In this document: piece after piece, positions 47,674 to 61,500 of the stretch
How positions within the stretch are numbered: the stretch's first letter is position 1
Layout of the letters: each line of letters starts with the position of its first letter
Assembly (NCBI GenBank): GCA_954871525.1
Contig: OX940860.1
Location: 21,794,001-21,858,000 of the forward strand
Direction: 5' to 3'
Source: Parietaria judaica
Lineage: Eukaryota > Streptophyta > Magnoliopsida > Rosales > Urticaceae
Length of the DNA stretch: 64,000 nucleotides
Made by a program: the position numbers and the translations under genes
Notes under the pieces: generated by a model
The model's database searches: none
Told to the model about the DNA's origin: nothing
Seen by the model: only the letters and a program-made list of their open reading frames with translations

Positions 47674-49607
47674 CAATAAAAATTGATATTATAATATTTT
47701 TCCAATATTTTTTTAAGTGTCCTTAGCCTAAGAGTAAGGAAGATGAAATGAAGAAAACGCACTACGTATCGCCGATCACTATATTTATCCACAATTGACA
47801 AATGAATTTATTTGCTACATAGTAATATTAAGTATTTTTTTTTACTTATATCACTGAACTTAATCGAGACACAACACAAAAGGATCATTTTCTAATCTAT
47901 TTCAAAGCTATTAATTATATGAATATTGATAATATCCTTTATCTAGTAACAAACAAGTTGTATGGTTGATGCACGAACCTTAATACTAATAAAATATTTA
48001 TTAAATCTTAAACACCAAAATGGAGAGAGAGAGGTTTCCATGTCAAGCCTTCAAATTTTAGGACAATTTCGGATTAATTCACGTTTAGTTGTCTGAGATC
48101 AACACTTGCTGTTTTCATGTCTTGTCTTCCAAAGACACATCTCTCAAATCACTCCCACTTGTTCCTCTCAACAATCGTAATAATTAATTAAGACATTAAA
48201 ACACATTAACTAATTCGGATACTTTCATGATATATAATAAAGTATTAATTATACCTTTACACACTAATTATTTGTTTGGTAAAGTTTAGGTTCAGGTTAA
48301 CGCGCGTACGGCATAGAGCGTTGAAGTTTATCCTTTATTAGGTCATCGATTTTTTCTTGCTTCGTGATTTGGTAACTAAAAATATGCTCTAAACAATGGT
48401 ACGTGGCATGTATGTTTTTATTAAAATTGGTGTCACAAACACAGATGTACAATTTTAAGCAATATGATGTTGACTTGGTTGAAGATTTTGAGCCACATGG
48501 TTATATATTTCGATATGGAAGCATCTAATTTCGAGTGTATTTCTTTTCTTCTTCTCATATGAATCATATGTTAAATTTACGTGGACAATTTCAAACCCTT
48601 TTCTTTTTCTTTCTTTCCTCTTTTGACATTTGTTGTTACGTAAGAAATTGTTCTTACTTATCCCGTTAGATACATTCTTGTACTGAACAAACTCCTTGAC
48701 GTGGCACTCCATTTAGCTTTCCACGTGTTAAATCCCATCTCACAAGTGTATGAGGCGATCCAAAGGGTACATAAACTCTTTCTAATTATACTTACACACT
48801 CAATTATGCTTGAGCACGAAATATAAAACTACCTTTTCATATTATTAAATTCTGAAAAAGGGCATCCGAAATTTCAATTTGCTCGAATTTTGGATGTTTT
48901 CTTTTAAATGTAACATTAATTAGTCACTATATTAAAAATTACAATTAAAATTAAATTAAAAGATAATATTTTACGCAATTTACCGTCGGAGATCAAATTG
49001 AAAGAACAATTTCATCTTTAATGACAAAAAAAAAAAAAAAACTAATGGCAAATAAAAAACATGCAAAAGTTTTTGTAATTCCGATGGTTACGAGGTGCCT
49101 ACTGTACGGAAATTTTCACCATGATTTTTGTGAAGCATTAAAAAAAATTACACATGAGATGTTCGTCAAAGTCTCAAGTGGGAAAGAAAAGAAAAACACA
49201 AGAGCGGGATCCAAGTCTCTTAATAAGAGAAAAGTAAATCCTAACAAAGAGGTCTATTCTTAATTTCAAATCCGGGATTTTGAATAAAAACACAAATAAG
49301 TATGCATTTATCTTCTTAGTACTTTCACCGTAGTCCATAGGAATATAAAATGAGGCTGTGCCTTTTTGAACTTTGGGGGGGCTTTTGCATTGTGGCCACT
49401 CATTTGCACAATTTGGCAAGGTGCGAGTGAGTGTGTCGAAAGGGCATAAATAATGGCTTCATGTTAGGGTGTCCCTCATCTCATCTTTTCCAAGATACGG
49501 ATTCAGATTTCGAAACTTGGAAGTGGCCTCTTTTTTGTCCTTTTCTCATCTCATCTCACTTTTTTTTTTTTTTTTTTATTTCCTCCAAATATAACATTAT
49601 AAAAAAT
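47674..49607. other. Intergenic region, no gene seen
   Basis: AT-rich, with scattered short frames without recognisable domains. A CACGTG sits near 48722 and a T-run near 49560-49577. Confidence 0.55.
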
Positions 49608-49617
49608 GAGGTACGCT

Positions 49618-49726
49618 AACCAAGCAAGCTTGGCCTAGTGTTAACACCACTACACCTCTATTCAAGAGGTTATGCGAGATGCATTGTAACCTTGGCCGAT
49701 AGCGCCACCCCATTCAAAAAAAAAAA
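49618..49726 (+). mobile_element. tRNA-derived SINE, 109 bp
   Basis: Starts aaccaagcaagcttggcc, has an A-box-like TGGCCTAGTGTT, a hairpin CCTCTATTCAAGAGG, and ends in an A-run. A perfect 10-bp duplication gaggtacgct (49608-49617, 49727-49736) flanks it. The B box is degenerate. Its layout parallels the SINE at 31636-31720. Confidence 0.8.
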
Positions 49727-49736
49727 GAGGTACGCT

Positions 49737-51512
49737 GCTTTTAAGAATATTAGCGGCATATAAACTCAAATTTTGATCACTAGAGCAGTATGGGTCAAAT
49801 ATGAAAATAGCGGTGAAAATATTCAATGTCAATGAAGTTGAGAGAATGCATATTTTTCGGGTTTTTTTTATGGATATTGGTTAAATGCCACGTGGCGTCG
49901 AGTTGACCGCAATATGTGTCAACTTCAATTTTGTCCAATATCGGTCATACCACGTGACATTCGACCAATATACGTAAAATAAAAGTGGAAGAAAATATGC
50001 ATCCTCTCAATTTTATCGATCTCATGTAATTTTATCGCTATTTTTATTTTAATCACATAATATTGTCTCACTTAGTAAAAAGTTAGGTACTTACATTGCA
50101 ATAGCAACATTGAAGTATATGATTATAATAATATCTGATGGAGGCTGGGTGGTGCACGTCAGCACTTTGAGTTTTCAGAAAGCCCACTCCTGAATCAGTT
50201 CCTTGCTCTTTTTTTATAGCCTTTTCTTATATGGTCCACTACGTGGCCCAATGTGCTCTTGCCACCTCACCAAATGTGGGCCCCACTTTCCAATTAGCCT
50301 GCCCTCATACCAATCCTCATGCCATATTGTTCCGTGTTGCTCTTCTGCGTAGTAGTAAGTACTACGCGATACGTGTGAAAAACGGATCAAAACCATAATC
50401 AATAATGCTATCCAATTGGCACAAATTTATTCTTAGAATCTTTATTTTTTAAAGTGTTAGTAATCATAATCTTTTTACTAGTTTCAATATGTATTTATCA
50501 ATTTTTTATTATTTATTTTATAAGCCTTTCATCTTTTTTGTTTCGATTTTTCAAATGATTCTAATAATTTTATAGTTATATATTAATCTAGCTCAAAAAT
50601 ATTTTTGTTTTGATGCTTTAATAATTATAACAGTTTAATAATAATATATTATTCTCGTTCACCAATACATGACAAAAATATTTTCAAATTAATATTTGTT
50701 AATATTTTTTGTTATAGTAATGTAAGGGAATACTAAAAAAATAAAAAATATGCACTAATTTGAAGTGAAATTATACACACATTACGTTGGGTCAATTACT
50801 CAATATTATATATTCTAGTGGATATTTACAACTATACATACGTATATTTGTAGTTGATGGTTAGCCTTACCAATTGCAATTAGTGGCATGAATTGTCCTA
50901 TAATTAAAGGGGTTTTTTGAACGTCGAAGATCTTCATGCCTGTATCTAGTCATCAATCAAGCGTGAATTGTGCTTACATGCAGACATGAATCGTAAAGTC
51001 GCCTTATTAAAAAAGTCAACAACTCCAAGGGCCAGGATCACGTAGAGGACATCACACCCTGTATGCCTCCACGATCCCCACAATCTCTCCCTCCCAGCCA
51101 CAAAAAAAAAAAAAAACAATTTAATTACAAAATAATATTCAACGTTTTTCCACCACATGTCAAAAATGCTCCACTTCCCAGTAGTAACTCGCTCGGACAA
51201 AAACGGGTACTTTTCAGGATCATATTAAAACACATGCGTGGCGAGAAATGGACGGCCCAGATCATCGAGAGTTGGAATTAATAGACGGTGATTGATGGAT
51301 AAGGATAAAAATGAAACACAGTATCTACATGTATATCCCCTTCACGTAATAGAAAGAGAGAGTTTGTGTCAACCCAAACACTCCATCCATAATTTAACTG
51401 CTATCTCCGTAACGCCACCGAACCTTTCTCTTTATTATTTTCATTTATTTATTTAGATTATCCATTTCATAATTCCACTTCACACACGCCATTCCATTCC
51501 TTCGAGTGTGTG
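49737..51512. other. Intergenic region upstream of the kinase gene
   Basis: Contains a copy of the dispersed family mentioned at 13250 (49800-50040) and AT-rich DNA. No gene is supported; frames at 50946-51281 are low complexity. Confidence 0.5.
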
Positions 51513-51520
51513 TATAAATA
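51513..51520 (+). promoter_or_regulatory. TATA box of the MAPKKK-like gene
   Basis: TATAAATA lies 63 bp upstream of the chosen ATG (51583). The earlier in-frame ATG at 51508 lies upstream of it and is therefore unlikely to be used. Confidence 0.6.
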
Positions 51521-51582
51521 CTGAGTTGGACCCAGAGAAGAGAGCCATAGTAATACACACACGCAATTTGACGCATTTCAAA

Positions 51583-52926
51583 ATGAGCAGCAACGCAGTG
51601 AAGCTTGGAGGCCACTCCAACTGGGCCAGAGGCGCCTGCATCGGCGCCGGCTGCTTCGGCACCGTTAGCCTCGCCCTCGCCCAATCCGACGCTCGGGTTT
51701 TCGTGGTCAAGTCCGTCGACCGCGCCACGTGCCTCCCCGCGCAGCTCGACGCCCTCGAGAGCGAGATTTGCATCCTCCGCTCGCTCCCTTCTTCCCCGTA
51801 CGTCGTCCGCTACCTCGGCGACGACGCGTCGCCGTCCAGCAGGAACCTACACTTGGAGTATCTCCCGGGCGGCACTGTTGCGGACGGCGCCGTCGTCCGC
51901 GACGAAATGACTGTCCGGTCCTTGACCCGGTGCCTGGTCTCGGCTCTGGCGCATGTCCACTCCTCCGGCGTCGTCCACTGCGATGTCAAGGGCAAAAACG
52001 TCCTGATCGGGGGAGAACCCAGCCTCGCCAAGCTGGCTGATTTCGGGTCCGCTTTCGTGGTGTCGGAGCGGGTTTGTGGGGCGATCGTGCCGCGGGGAAG
52101 CCCGCTGTGGATGGCGCCGGAGGTGGTCCGAGGCGAGTACCAGGGGCCGGAGAGCGACGTGTGGTCGCTGGGCTGTACGGTCATCGAGATGGTCACCGGG
52201 AAACCGGCTTGGGAGGACCACGGTGTGGCGACGCTGAAACGAATATCATTCTCCGACGAGTTACCGGAGTTCCCGGTCGGGTTGTCGGAGTCGGGTCGCG
52301 ATTTCGTGGAGAAGTGTCTCCGGAGAGACCCGAATCGCCGGTGGAGCTGCGATCGCCTCCTCCGGCACCCGTTTTTGGCGGCTGCGCCGGCGGCGGAGCC
52401 GTCGCCACGTGGCGTCCTCGACTGGGTTGACTTTAACCTCGACGACGAGGATGATCGAAGCGACTACGAATCCGAGGGAGCGAGTGAATTCAGCGAGGTC
52501 TCTGCGAAACAGAGGATCGGTAAATTGGCCTCGGAAGGAGGGGCAAATTGGGAATTGTCGGATGGTTGGACGGTTGTAAGGAGCAACAGCGACGAGGGAG
52601 GGGCGGATTTGGTCGACGAGGAAAGTTCAGGGACTAGTTCGCAATATTCCGATTGTTGGTTGGCGGATTCGGAATATTCGCAATCTGGTGTCGTTTGCTG
52701 TAGGCATGGGCTGCAAAAGCCTGAGTTCTTGGCGAATAGGCCCCGAATAATGTGGTGTTGTTATTACAGCTTGTGTATAGGTGTATCATTTTATTATTAT
52801 TATTATTATTATTATTTGTCATTGTTGTTATTATTGTCGACGAAATTATTATATAATAAAAATGTTTGTTATACCATGCTTTATCTTTTCATTTCTGTGG
52901 CCTTGCGAAAATCGCATGCGACATAA
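51583..52926 (+). CDS. MAPKKK17/18-like protein kinase, single exon, 447 aa
   Basis: The Ser/Thr kinase domain spans about residues 14-275. It has the glycine loop GAGCFG (21-26), ATP-binding Lys43 in VVKSVD, and the catalytic loop HCDVKGKN with Asp134. DFG is at 153-155, followed by GSPLWMAPEV and DVWSLGCTVIEMVTGKPAW. The Cys in HCD is usual for the MEKK-like MAPKKK15-21 group, whose members act above MKK3 or related MKKs in abscisic acid and stress signalling. An acidic tail (DLDDEDDRSDYESEG-like) follows. The last 45 or so residues are read from an ATT-type microsatellite and T-rich DNA, with eight consecutive Tyr, and look unlike a normal protein end. The gene is intronless, as usual in this group. 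Confidence 0.9.
   Translation: MSSNAVKLGGHSNWARGACIGAGCFGTVSLALAQSDARVFVVKSVDRATCLPAQLDALESEICILRSLPSSPYVVRYLGDDASPSSRNLHLEYLPGGTVADGAVVRDEMTVRSLTRCLVSALAHVHSSGVVHCDVKGKNVLIGGEPSLAKLADFGSAFVVSERVCGAIVPRGSPLWMAPEVVRGEYQGPESDVWSLGCTVIEMVTGKPAWEDHGVATLKRISFSDELPEFPVGLSESGRDFVEKCLRRDPNRRWSCDRLLRHPFLAAAPAAEPSPRGVLDWVDFNLDDEDDRSDYESEGASEFSEVSAKQRIGKLASEGGANWELSDGWTVVRSNSDEGGADLVDEESSGTSSQYSDCWLADSEYSQSGVVCCRHGLQKPEFLANRPRIMWCCYYSLCIGVSFYYYYYYYYLSLLLLLSTKLLYNKNVCYTMLYLFISVALRKSHAT
52789..52816. repeat. (TTA)n microsatellite inside the kinase reading frame
   Basis: About eight to nine TAT/TTA units read as a Tyr run near the C-terminus of the kinase. Confidence 0.9.
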
Positions 52927-54557
52927 TTGGTGAATTCGAAAGGGTAGAAATGGAAGCAGGGGTACATATAATTTAGTGGGAGATACTGTTGGCTTATTAT
53001 TTGGCAACAACATAAAGAATTGGGTCATTTTGTTTTATTCAATCCCAGCATTTTGGTGGAGAAAATGGGTAAGTTGTTTAGTGTTGGAAAGAAGTAATCT
53101 ATTATATACATCTCGTCGGATCTTTATAATAATTAAAAAGCTTTGACAATTGATACATACATCATACATGTATGCATGGCATGGCTTTTTTTTTTTTTTA
53201 TCTTTCTATTTTCCCTTTTTAAGAGATTATACTTTAACTTTATTTTCGCTATTAAAAATGTTTAATAGAATTTTTGATGGTTTGTAATCCAAGTTCTGAA
53301 AAACTTTGAGAGAGCATTCTAAGATATTATATACATTGGTGAACGAGATTAAATGGTTTGTTCTTGAGTGAGTTGATATGCAGATTAAATGTATCAAATT
53401 GGAACTATATAGTTGTAATTACATAGCTAACCACCTAAACAAATACACATTTTAGGCGGGAAAGATGATTATGATCTAACGGTTAATGTGGTAGTTGTTT
53501 GGATTAATTATGACAATTCTTGACCGAAAAAATCATCGCAAGGAAAAAAAAGCAATTTGTCCTTATTTATATTGGTCGCTCAAAGTGAAGTTTTTTATAG
53601 TGTATATGTATAAAAACAAGTTATGCCACATGGCATATAAACTTATCTAAAAAATTCTTACTACCCTCAAAATTAAATTTAACAAATATCATTTAGGAGA
53701 TAGGCCAAGGCAGGGATGGATATAAATTATACATGTGAATGGGAACATTTCTTGGGATTTTATTTGATTTGTTTTGGATACCAATGTGCTTCACGCATTA
53801 CAATTAGAAAACACACAAAACGACTTTTTCTTTAAATATAATTTGATCAAATTCTGAGACTGGAAATATCTTTTATGTGAAGCTTCCCAGGAATGTACTT
53901 TGGTGATGGTGTAACATTTTTCTTCATTCATTTCGAGCAAGTAATGGCCGTTTGTCAACTCATATTGTTTCTTCTTGTAGCTGCTTTTAGATTGTAAATT
54001 AATCCACCGAATGTGACAGAAGAAAAAGGGCAAAAAGGAAAGAGGACAAATAAATAATTAAAGAAAAAGTGCAATTATGTTTCAAGGGAATTTCCTTCTC
54101 CAATTTCTCGTGTCTTTATGTTTGTTCTGTTTATCATGGTAGGTGCTCAAGAGATACAAGACATATATTAATATGCTTATGTATTGAGTAGGTTGGTATT
54201 TTTTTATGTTGATGTTTGTATTTATTGTTAAAATTATAGACATTGTGATTGTTAAATTATTATGCCAATAAACGTAAGAATTATTTTGAATGTTCTTCAA
54301 ACAAATTTATACTTTATGGCTTCAGGTATAATACATAATGAGATAAAGGTCACGTAACGATAATTCATAATTCGTGTGATATTATCATTTTATATTACGA
54401 TAATTATAACATTACAAGAGAGCAAGAAAGAGTAAGTTCTGCAATCCCGTATCACATGGCAATGATGTGCTAATGTGATGTTCCCAAGAATGTGTAGGTA
54501 TGAGACTGCACGGTTATTTGAGATCACACATATATGAGACTTTATGATCGAAAAGGT
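52927..54557. other. Intergenic region, no gene seen
   Basis: The start should hold the kinase 3' UTR. The rest is AT-rich without recognisable elements. Confidence 0.5.
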
Positions 54558-54902
54558 TTAAAAAAATTGATTGATATTACCTATGTAAACAAAATGCATC
54601 TTCTTTTCGGTAACTCGTTCATAAGAACTCCAATGCTGGACGTACACTCGGATGTACTCCCGAATAGATGTTGTGTGCCAAAGGTGACAGAGCTTGCACC
54701 ATGAATCTTCTTGGGCGTTGCTTGGGTAGAATTGGGCCTTGATCTCGCGCCTAAAATATTCCCAATTGTCAATCGCACACGAGTCCCACTCTTTCTCGAC
54801 CTGCTTCCTCTTCCACCAGACCAATGCGGTGTCCTTCAAGAAAATAGGAACCATCCCCAACATCATCACCTCGTCCGTCATTCTAAGGGCTTCGAAATAC
54901 AA
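54558..54902 (-). pseudogene. Ty3/gypsy-type gag fragment
   Basis: The minus strand reads a Retrotrans_gag-like segment: MYFEALRMTDE, then FLKDTALVWWKRKQVE, NWEYFRREIKAQFYP and REYIRVYVQ. It matches the common plant pattern of a WW-K/R centre followed by FK.E...QFYP and RxYV. No LTRs, zinc knuckle or pol are near, so it is an isolated relic. Confidence 0.75.
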
Positions 54903-55540
54903 CTCCGGCTCTCGACCATTCCGTTGCCCATCATATTACTTCGGCTTGTGCATTTATACACTGCCAAAGTTTGGGTAGCTCTCTGTCATTTATCACATAA
55001 CTTTCTGCAACAGAAGGTCGTATTATTGTCGCAAAAGGAAATTACACGTGTATATAAAAACAAGGGTTATTAGTGGGAATAATACATAATCTTTCGTCAA
55101 CACGAGTGACACGCATCCAATCTTTAAAAATGTGTGGAGAAAAATCTCCGAGGTGCGTTGAGCAATGACTCCGTCTATTTTCTCGGTCAGATCCATTCGG
55201 TGTTACCCACCTGGTGGTAAGTCAATGTCGAGATTGGTGTAAACTTGTAGAGGTACCATCGAAGAAAGTAAAATGACACGTCGTTTCTTGAGTAGGCACA
55301 ATGCGAAGACAAACGACAAGTCGCTTAGAATAGTTGACCGTCCGCGTGTCTCCCCTTTAGTACACCATCTTAGGAAATTGACTCAGAAGAAGACAAAAAG
55401 CCATATTTGTAAACAACACGACGACTGTTTTCCTCTTCCATCGCTCTCTCACAAGTCTTCTCTGCAGTCACATTCCACAACCTCTCTCTCTCTCTCTGCA
55501 CTTCCTCTTCTTTGACGAAGCTTGCTCGGACACTGTCGCC
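54903..55540 (+). other. Intergenic region and clathrin heavy chain 5' UTR
   Basis: A CT-rich run (about 55480-55500) lies just upstream of the ATG, as often seen in plant housekeeping 5' leaders. No TATA box stands out. Confidence 0.45.
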
Positions 55541-58500
55541 ATGGCCGCGCCAAGCGCCCCTATCTCCATGAAGGAGACATTGACGGTACGACCTTCTCGT
55601 TTCCCTGTAATTTGACCTAATTACTTCAGCTTACTCTTCGAATTTTGACCCAACGATGTTTCGCGCTCTTGCATGTGTTTTGTTCGCTTTCCTGTCTGAA
55701 CGATGGCATCTTCGTCGCAGTTATCGAGCATCGGGATAAACTCGCAGTTCATCACGTTCACGAATGTGACAATGGAGTCCGACAAGTTCATCTGCGTCAG
55801 AGAGACTTCGCCGCAGAGCAGCGTTGTTATCGTCGACATGAGCGCTCCGATGCAGCCTCTGAGGCGTCCGATCACCGCTGACTCGGCGCTGATGAACCCG
55901 AACTCCAAAATACTCGCTCTTAAAGGTCGGAATTCGGTTCTTCTCCATATGAGTTGGTTGCTTTGTCCTTAGTTCTTAACATGCGGTACATGGCAATTTG
56001 TTCACTGCTACAATTCTTAACTTTAATATCTAAGTTTATACCTTTTATGAGAAATTAATATTTGAATTTAAGTTTATGACACATTTTATGGTGTGTTTGA
56101 CTTTGGTTTTAGGAGAGATTTAATTTGAGTTTTATGAGAGATTTGAAATTTTATGGCATTATATACTATATTTGGGATTTATGCCTCGCCACACGAAAAA
56201 AGTGTCTCAACTTTCAAGGCTTAAATTCACTATTTGAAACCGCGATTGTGGGAATATAAAATCGGGTGATGTTGCTTGTATTCGATTTTGCTTCATCTTC
56301 AGTTTGAGTACTGTTTGATCCATCAAAGTTCCCCTGCTTACTTGTGCAGATATGATTTACTTTTGTGATTAATGTTCTTGATAGTTTTCTCAAACTTTTT
56401 GGTTCTTGTTTGATGGTTCGGATGATAGAGTGGTCCTGTGGTGTTTGTGCACGTGAGATTTGGGTTTATCGCTGTTCTCCCATGTAAAGAAATTTATGCA
56501 GAAAATGCACTAAGGAAGGCTGCTTGAAGCTGAATTGATTTAAATATAACGAAATTCGGGGTGTGATCCTTTTCGGGTCTCAGGAAAGGTAACTTTGGTT
56601 TCTAAGTATACCCAACTAATAAGTAACTGTGCTTTGTTTGTAGCTCAAATTCAGGGAACTACAAATGACCATTTGCAAATATTTAACATTGAAACAAAAT
56701 CAAAGATGCAATCACATCAGATGCCTGAACAGGTAATGATTTCCTTAGCCTTTTTACAGGTTTTCAATATGACAATGTTTTGATTTTGGTATAGCAAACT
56801 GATGGATAGTTCTGTTTAGTATTTAACTGTTTGTTATATTTTTATTTTTAGGTTGTATTTTGGAAGTGGATCACCCCAAAGATGCTCGGCCTAGTGACAC
56901 AGACTTCAGTATATCATTGGTCGATTGAAGGTTAGACACGTTTGAGTTTTCTCGCCACTATCTGTTCTGGTTGCTTTTTAATTTACAGTCCCACTCTCAC
57001 ATCCAGTTGGTAAAATGAAGATTATGGTTTCACTCCATTTTTATTTGGTGTACTCAGTTAGTTCTTATGTTGTTTTTCTACTATTATCCGTAGGTGAATC
57101 GGAGCCAGTGAAAATGTTTGAGCGTACAACTAATCTGGCAAATAATCAAATAATCAACTACCGTTGTGATCCTACTGAAAAATGGCTGGTCTTGATTGGA
57201 ATCGCTCCTGGTCCTTCTGAGGTTTGTATGTAATCTATTGGAGTGAGTAATCTTATACTCGAATTAGAGCTTAGTAGCATATATAGAAAGCCACTATTAT
57301 ATGGATTGCCTTAAATTTAATTGGGCTTTTCGGTTAATAATTACTCAAGCATTTGCTTGTGTTCAGCCAGCATGTGAGGAGTGTTGGAAATAAATAAAAT
57401 TCATCAATGGCAAACTAATAGCTGTTTATGTAAATTTGATTGCAGAGACCACAACTTGTAAAAGGAAATATGCAGCTTTTCTCTGTGGATCAGCAACGAA
57501 GTCAGGCCCTTGAAGCACATGCTGCATCCTTTGCCACGACTAATGTTATGTCCTCCCTATATATGGTCAAATTTTTCCTCTCTTTCAGAGAACTTGTTTT
57601 AATTTTTTTTTTTGGTTACGATATAGGTTTCGGGAAATGAGCATCCTTCCACTCTCATTTGTTTCGCTTCCAAGGCCTTGAATGCAGGACAATATACGTC
57701 AAAGTTGCATGTTATTGAACTTGGTGCCCAGCCAGGTTAGCATACGTTATATTGGCAAATAACTATATTAACATATGATGTAAAAATAGAAAGAAATGAA
57801 ATAAATTGCACGTGTATTTCAAACTGCACTATATGTATAGAGATTACAAATGTATTTCAAACAGGATGGCTCTTAACAAATCTTGACAAAGCCTAATCTT
57901 CCTTCCTTTTAGAAAGACTAAGTTTATATATGAATGAATAATTGCTTCCGTTATAATTAGCATAAGGTCTCTTACATAGACCAAAGATTACAACCTAATG
58001 GACCGGGTACCAAATTCGAAACACAATGAACCAAACTTTCAACACGACTAAACAACCTAAATAACACAAGTAAACAATAGAATACAATTATGCCAAAAGA
58101 ACATAAATATTCCTAATTATTTCTGATGATGATATGCCTTTAAACTGGTTGAGAGAATTACTGAGAATATTCTAAAAGATCTAAAATTAATGAGAGTATT
58201 ATCGAATATCGAGAACTAGTTAGAAGATTCTAGAATGTGTTTTTCTCATGAGATATTGTAGAAATATCTGAAAAATAATAAGCCAAATTAAAATGCTATC
58301 AAATCATAAAGAATAAAATGTTAATTCTAGAATTTGTCTACATATCAATTTCCGTATACTCGAACCTTAGAAAGATCTTGAAGGCATAATGGGTTTCTTG
58401 ATTTCACTAGGTTTAAAATATCTATCAGTATCTTTCGAGAGATTGGCTGGCTCTTTTAATGAGTAGCCTTTGCTTTTCTATCTTCTTTTGGTGGTAGAGT

Positions 58501-61500
58501 TTAGTCTATATAGCCAGTCCGTAAAAACGGACTGGCTGATCTTAAACCATTCTCTGTCTTTGCATGTAGATATATCTATCAATATAATTTTTGTTTCTTA
58601 AAAAAAAGGTTTTAAGATATTCATTACCTTTTTTCGGGGTCATTTTTGCAGGAAAACCATCATTTACAAAGAAGCAAGCTGATCTGTTTTTTCCTCCAGA
58701 CTTTGCTGATGACTTTCCTGTGTCAATGCAGGTATGTCATTTACACTATACGGGTCACTTTGACTGATATAATTTTCTCCTATAAACTAACTGTTTCTTC
58801 TTTTCCTGGTGACGAATAGATATCCCAAAAGTATGGTTTGGTTTATGTGATCACAAAGCTAGGACTTCTTTTTGTGTATGACCTAGACACAGCTACTGCG
58901 GTTTATAGAAATCGTATTAGTCCAGATCCTATTTTTCTTACGGCTGAAGCTTCATCCGTTGGAGGTTTCTATGCTGTGAATAGGCGAGGCCAGGTGCTCC
59001 TGGCAACCGTAAATGAACAGACTATTGTGTCGTTTGTTAGTAGTCAGGTATGCCCTAAAAAATTCTTCAAACATGGCCGTTGGATTGTCAATCATGTACT
59101 TTATTGATTTTGCAGCTAAACAATTTGGAACTTGCTGTTAATCTTGCCAGAAGAGGAAACCTTCCCGGGGCAGAAGACCTAGTAAGTATAGTTTGGTTTC
59201 TATTATTCGAAAGCCGTCATGTTATTTATCAGATTCAGTTCACACTTCATAGTATTTACGTTGAACTAAATCCTGTATGCATAGTAGGAAATCACTTGAG
59301 CAATAATTGATGACGACCCTGAATGAAGGAATACTATTAGCTGTTAATTTACACAAGTTCTAGCAATTAAATGTATTCCATTAGAATCATTGCCGAAGAA
59401 AAAAGTTTGCAATTACTGTATACCACTAGCACAATGCATCACATGTTTGCAGTAATGTGGTTTTCAATCGTCGTGCATTGGTAATCGGATGAATGTTAGG
59501 GATTTTTTTCCTGCTTATTACATATTGATTTGAAAAATACAATCTAGAAATGTGAATATTGTTGTGATAGTATCATTATTGAAGTTAAGTATATGTTTTC
59601 CCTTTGTGATCCTTGTAAAAAAATCTCTTAACTTCGTTATTACCGTGCTCAGGTTGTCCAGCAATTCCAAGATTTGTTTTCTCAGACAAAATATAAGGAG
59701 GCTGCTGAGCTGGCGGCAGATTCTCCACAGGGGATGCTCCGTACTCCTGACACTGTTGCTAAATTTCAGGTGTAAATTTGTGTATTTCTCAGCGCTTTGA
59801 TTCCAGAAACAGGAAGCCGGAAAAATCCAGTCATTGGAGTAAAAAACATGTAGCGGGTTTTTTTTTACCAGTACCAGTTTTGATACTATTTATTTTATTA
59901 TTATATTGTATTTTAGTTTATTTAATTTATTGATATTTTAGCTTTAGGTTATATAACATAAGTTATTTTTATATGCCATGTACTGTGGAATTTTGATTTT
60001 TTTTGTTCATTGTTGCAGAGTGTCCCTGTGCAAGCGGGGCAAACGCCACCATTATTGCAATACTTTGGAACTTTGTTGACTCAAGGAAAACTAAACAGTT
60101 TTGAATCGTTGGAATTGGCCCGCCTAGTTGTGAATCAAAATAAGAAAAGTCTATTGGAGAATTGGTTGGCTGAGGACAAGTTGGAATGCAGTGAAGAGCT
60201 AGGAGATCTCGTGAAGGTATGAATAATAGCTAAATTGGAAACTTCGATTACAAGTAGAAAATAATGATGTCATATCCTTCTGTTCTTTGCATATTTGTTA
60301 TCCCAAATAATGATGTTATACCAACTGCCTTTAAATAATTTTAGGGCTGTTGCCTGTTACTACTTGTTTTATCCTTAGTTAAACACTTTCAAGGCTTATT
60401 TAGGAAGGTCATCTTTGTCGTTGGGGAATAATAATTATTTATAACATATTGGTTTAAGACGTTAAGTGGTACATGTATTTCTGTCATTTGTGGACTAAAT
60501 AAGTAACCAAGATTCTCGATTTGAAGGCAACTAAACGGTTTCAGTTTTTCAATTTGTCTAAATATCTTCATAATACAGACAGTGGACAATGACCTTGCTT
60601 TGAAAATATACATCAAAGCCAGGACAACTCCAAAAGTCGTTGCAGCATTCGCGGAGAGGGGAGAATTTGACAAGATTTTGATATATTCAAAACAGGTAAT
60701 TTGTTTATAGCTATATTTTCACTGCTAAGAAAATTCTGTTAGATTTTAGGTTTTCAACTAGCTACAGCTCACTTAAAATACTGCTGTGTCGTTTTTTTAT
60801 TAAGGTTGGTTACACTCCTGATTATTTGGTCATTCTGCAAACAGTGTTACGGACAGATCCCCAGGTATGTTAATCATTCTCAGTGATTATCTAAAGTTAC
60901 ACCGGCTTTCTTAGTTACTGACAAAGGCACGGCCATATCAGACTTTTGGCCTTGAAAATAACATTTCTGATATAGAAAGTTAATATTCTTTACAGGGGGC
61001 TGTTAATTTTGCTTTGATGATGTCCCAAATGGAGGGAGGTTGCCCACTTGACTATAATACTATTGCGGATCTGTTCCTCCAGGTTTGTTTCGAGCACTTT
61101 TCTTATAGATGAGTAAAGTTCTAATTATTTATTAGTAATTAACTATCTATTATGTTAATTGAAAATCTTTATTCCCATATATTGACATGTGAGATATTGA
61201 TGCCAATCTATATAGTAGAGTCCTCTGACTATATTTGTCTTGTAACTCTTCAGCGAAATTTGATCCGGGAGGCAACAGCATTTCTGTTGGATGTTCTGAA
61301 GCCGAATTTACCTGAACATGGATATCTTCAGACAAAGGTTCATCTTTTCTCTCTATTTATATCTTCTATTGAAACTATTTACTGAACATTCAGGCGGCGT
61401 TGCATACAACACATCATTGATTTAGTTTCTGATTAATCAATAAGGTTCTGGAGATAAATCTTGTGTCATTCCCCAATGTGGCGGATGCTATATTGGCTAA

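Noticed and set aside
51508..51582. Earlier in-frame start for the kinase
   Set aside because: It lies upstream of the TATA box at 51513-51520, and the added residues do not resemble the family N-terminus.
54558..54902. A functional gag protein or active element
   Set aside because: Only one gag segment remains; no LTR, protease or polymerase is nearby and the motif is decayed.
57736..58651. A transposon inside the long intron 7 of the clathrin gene
   Set aside because: The intron is 916 bp, but I found no inverted ends, target duplication or coding relic.
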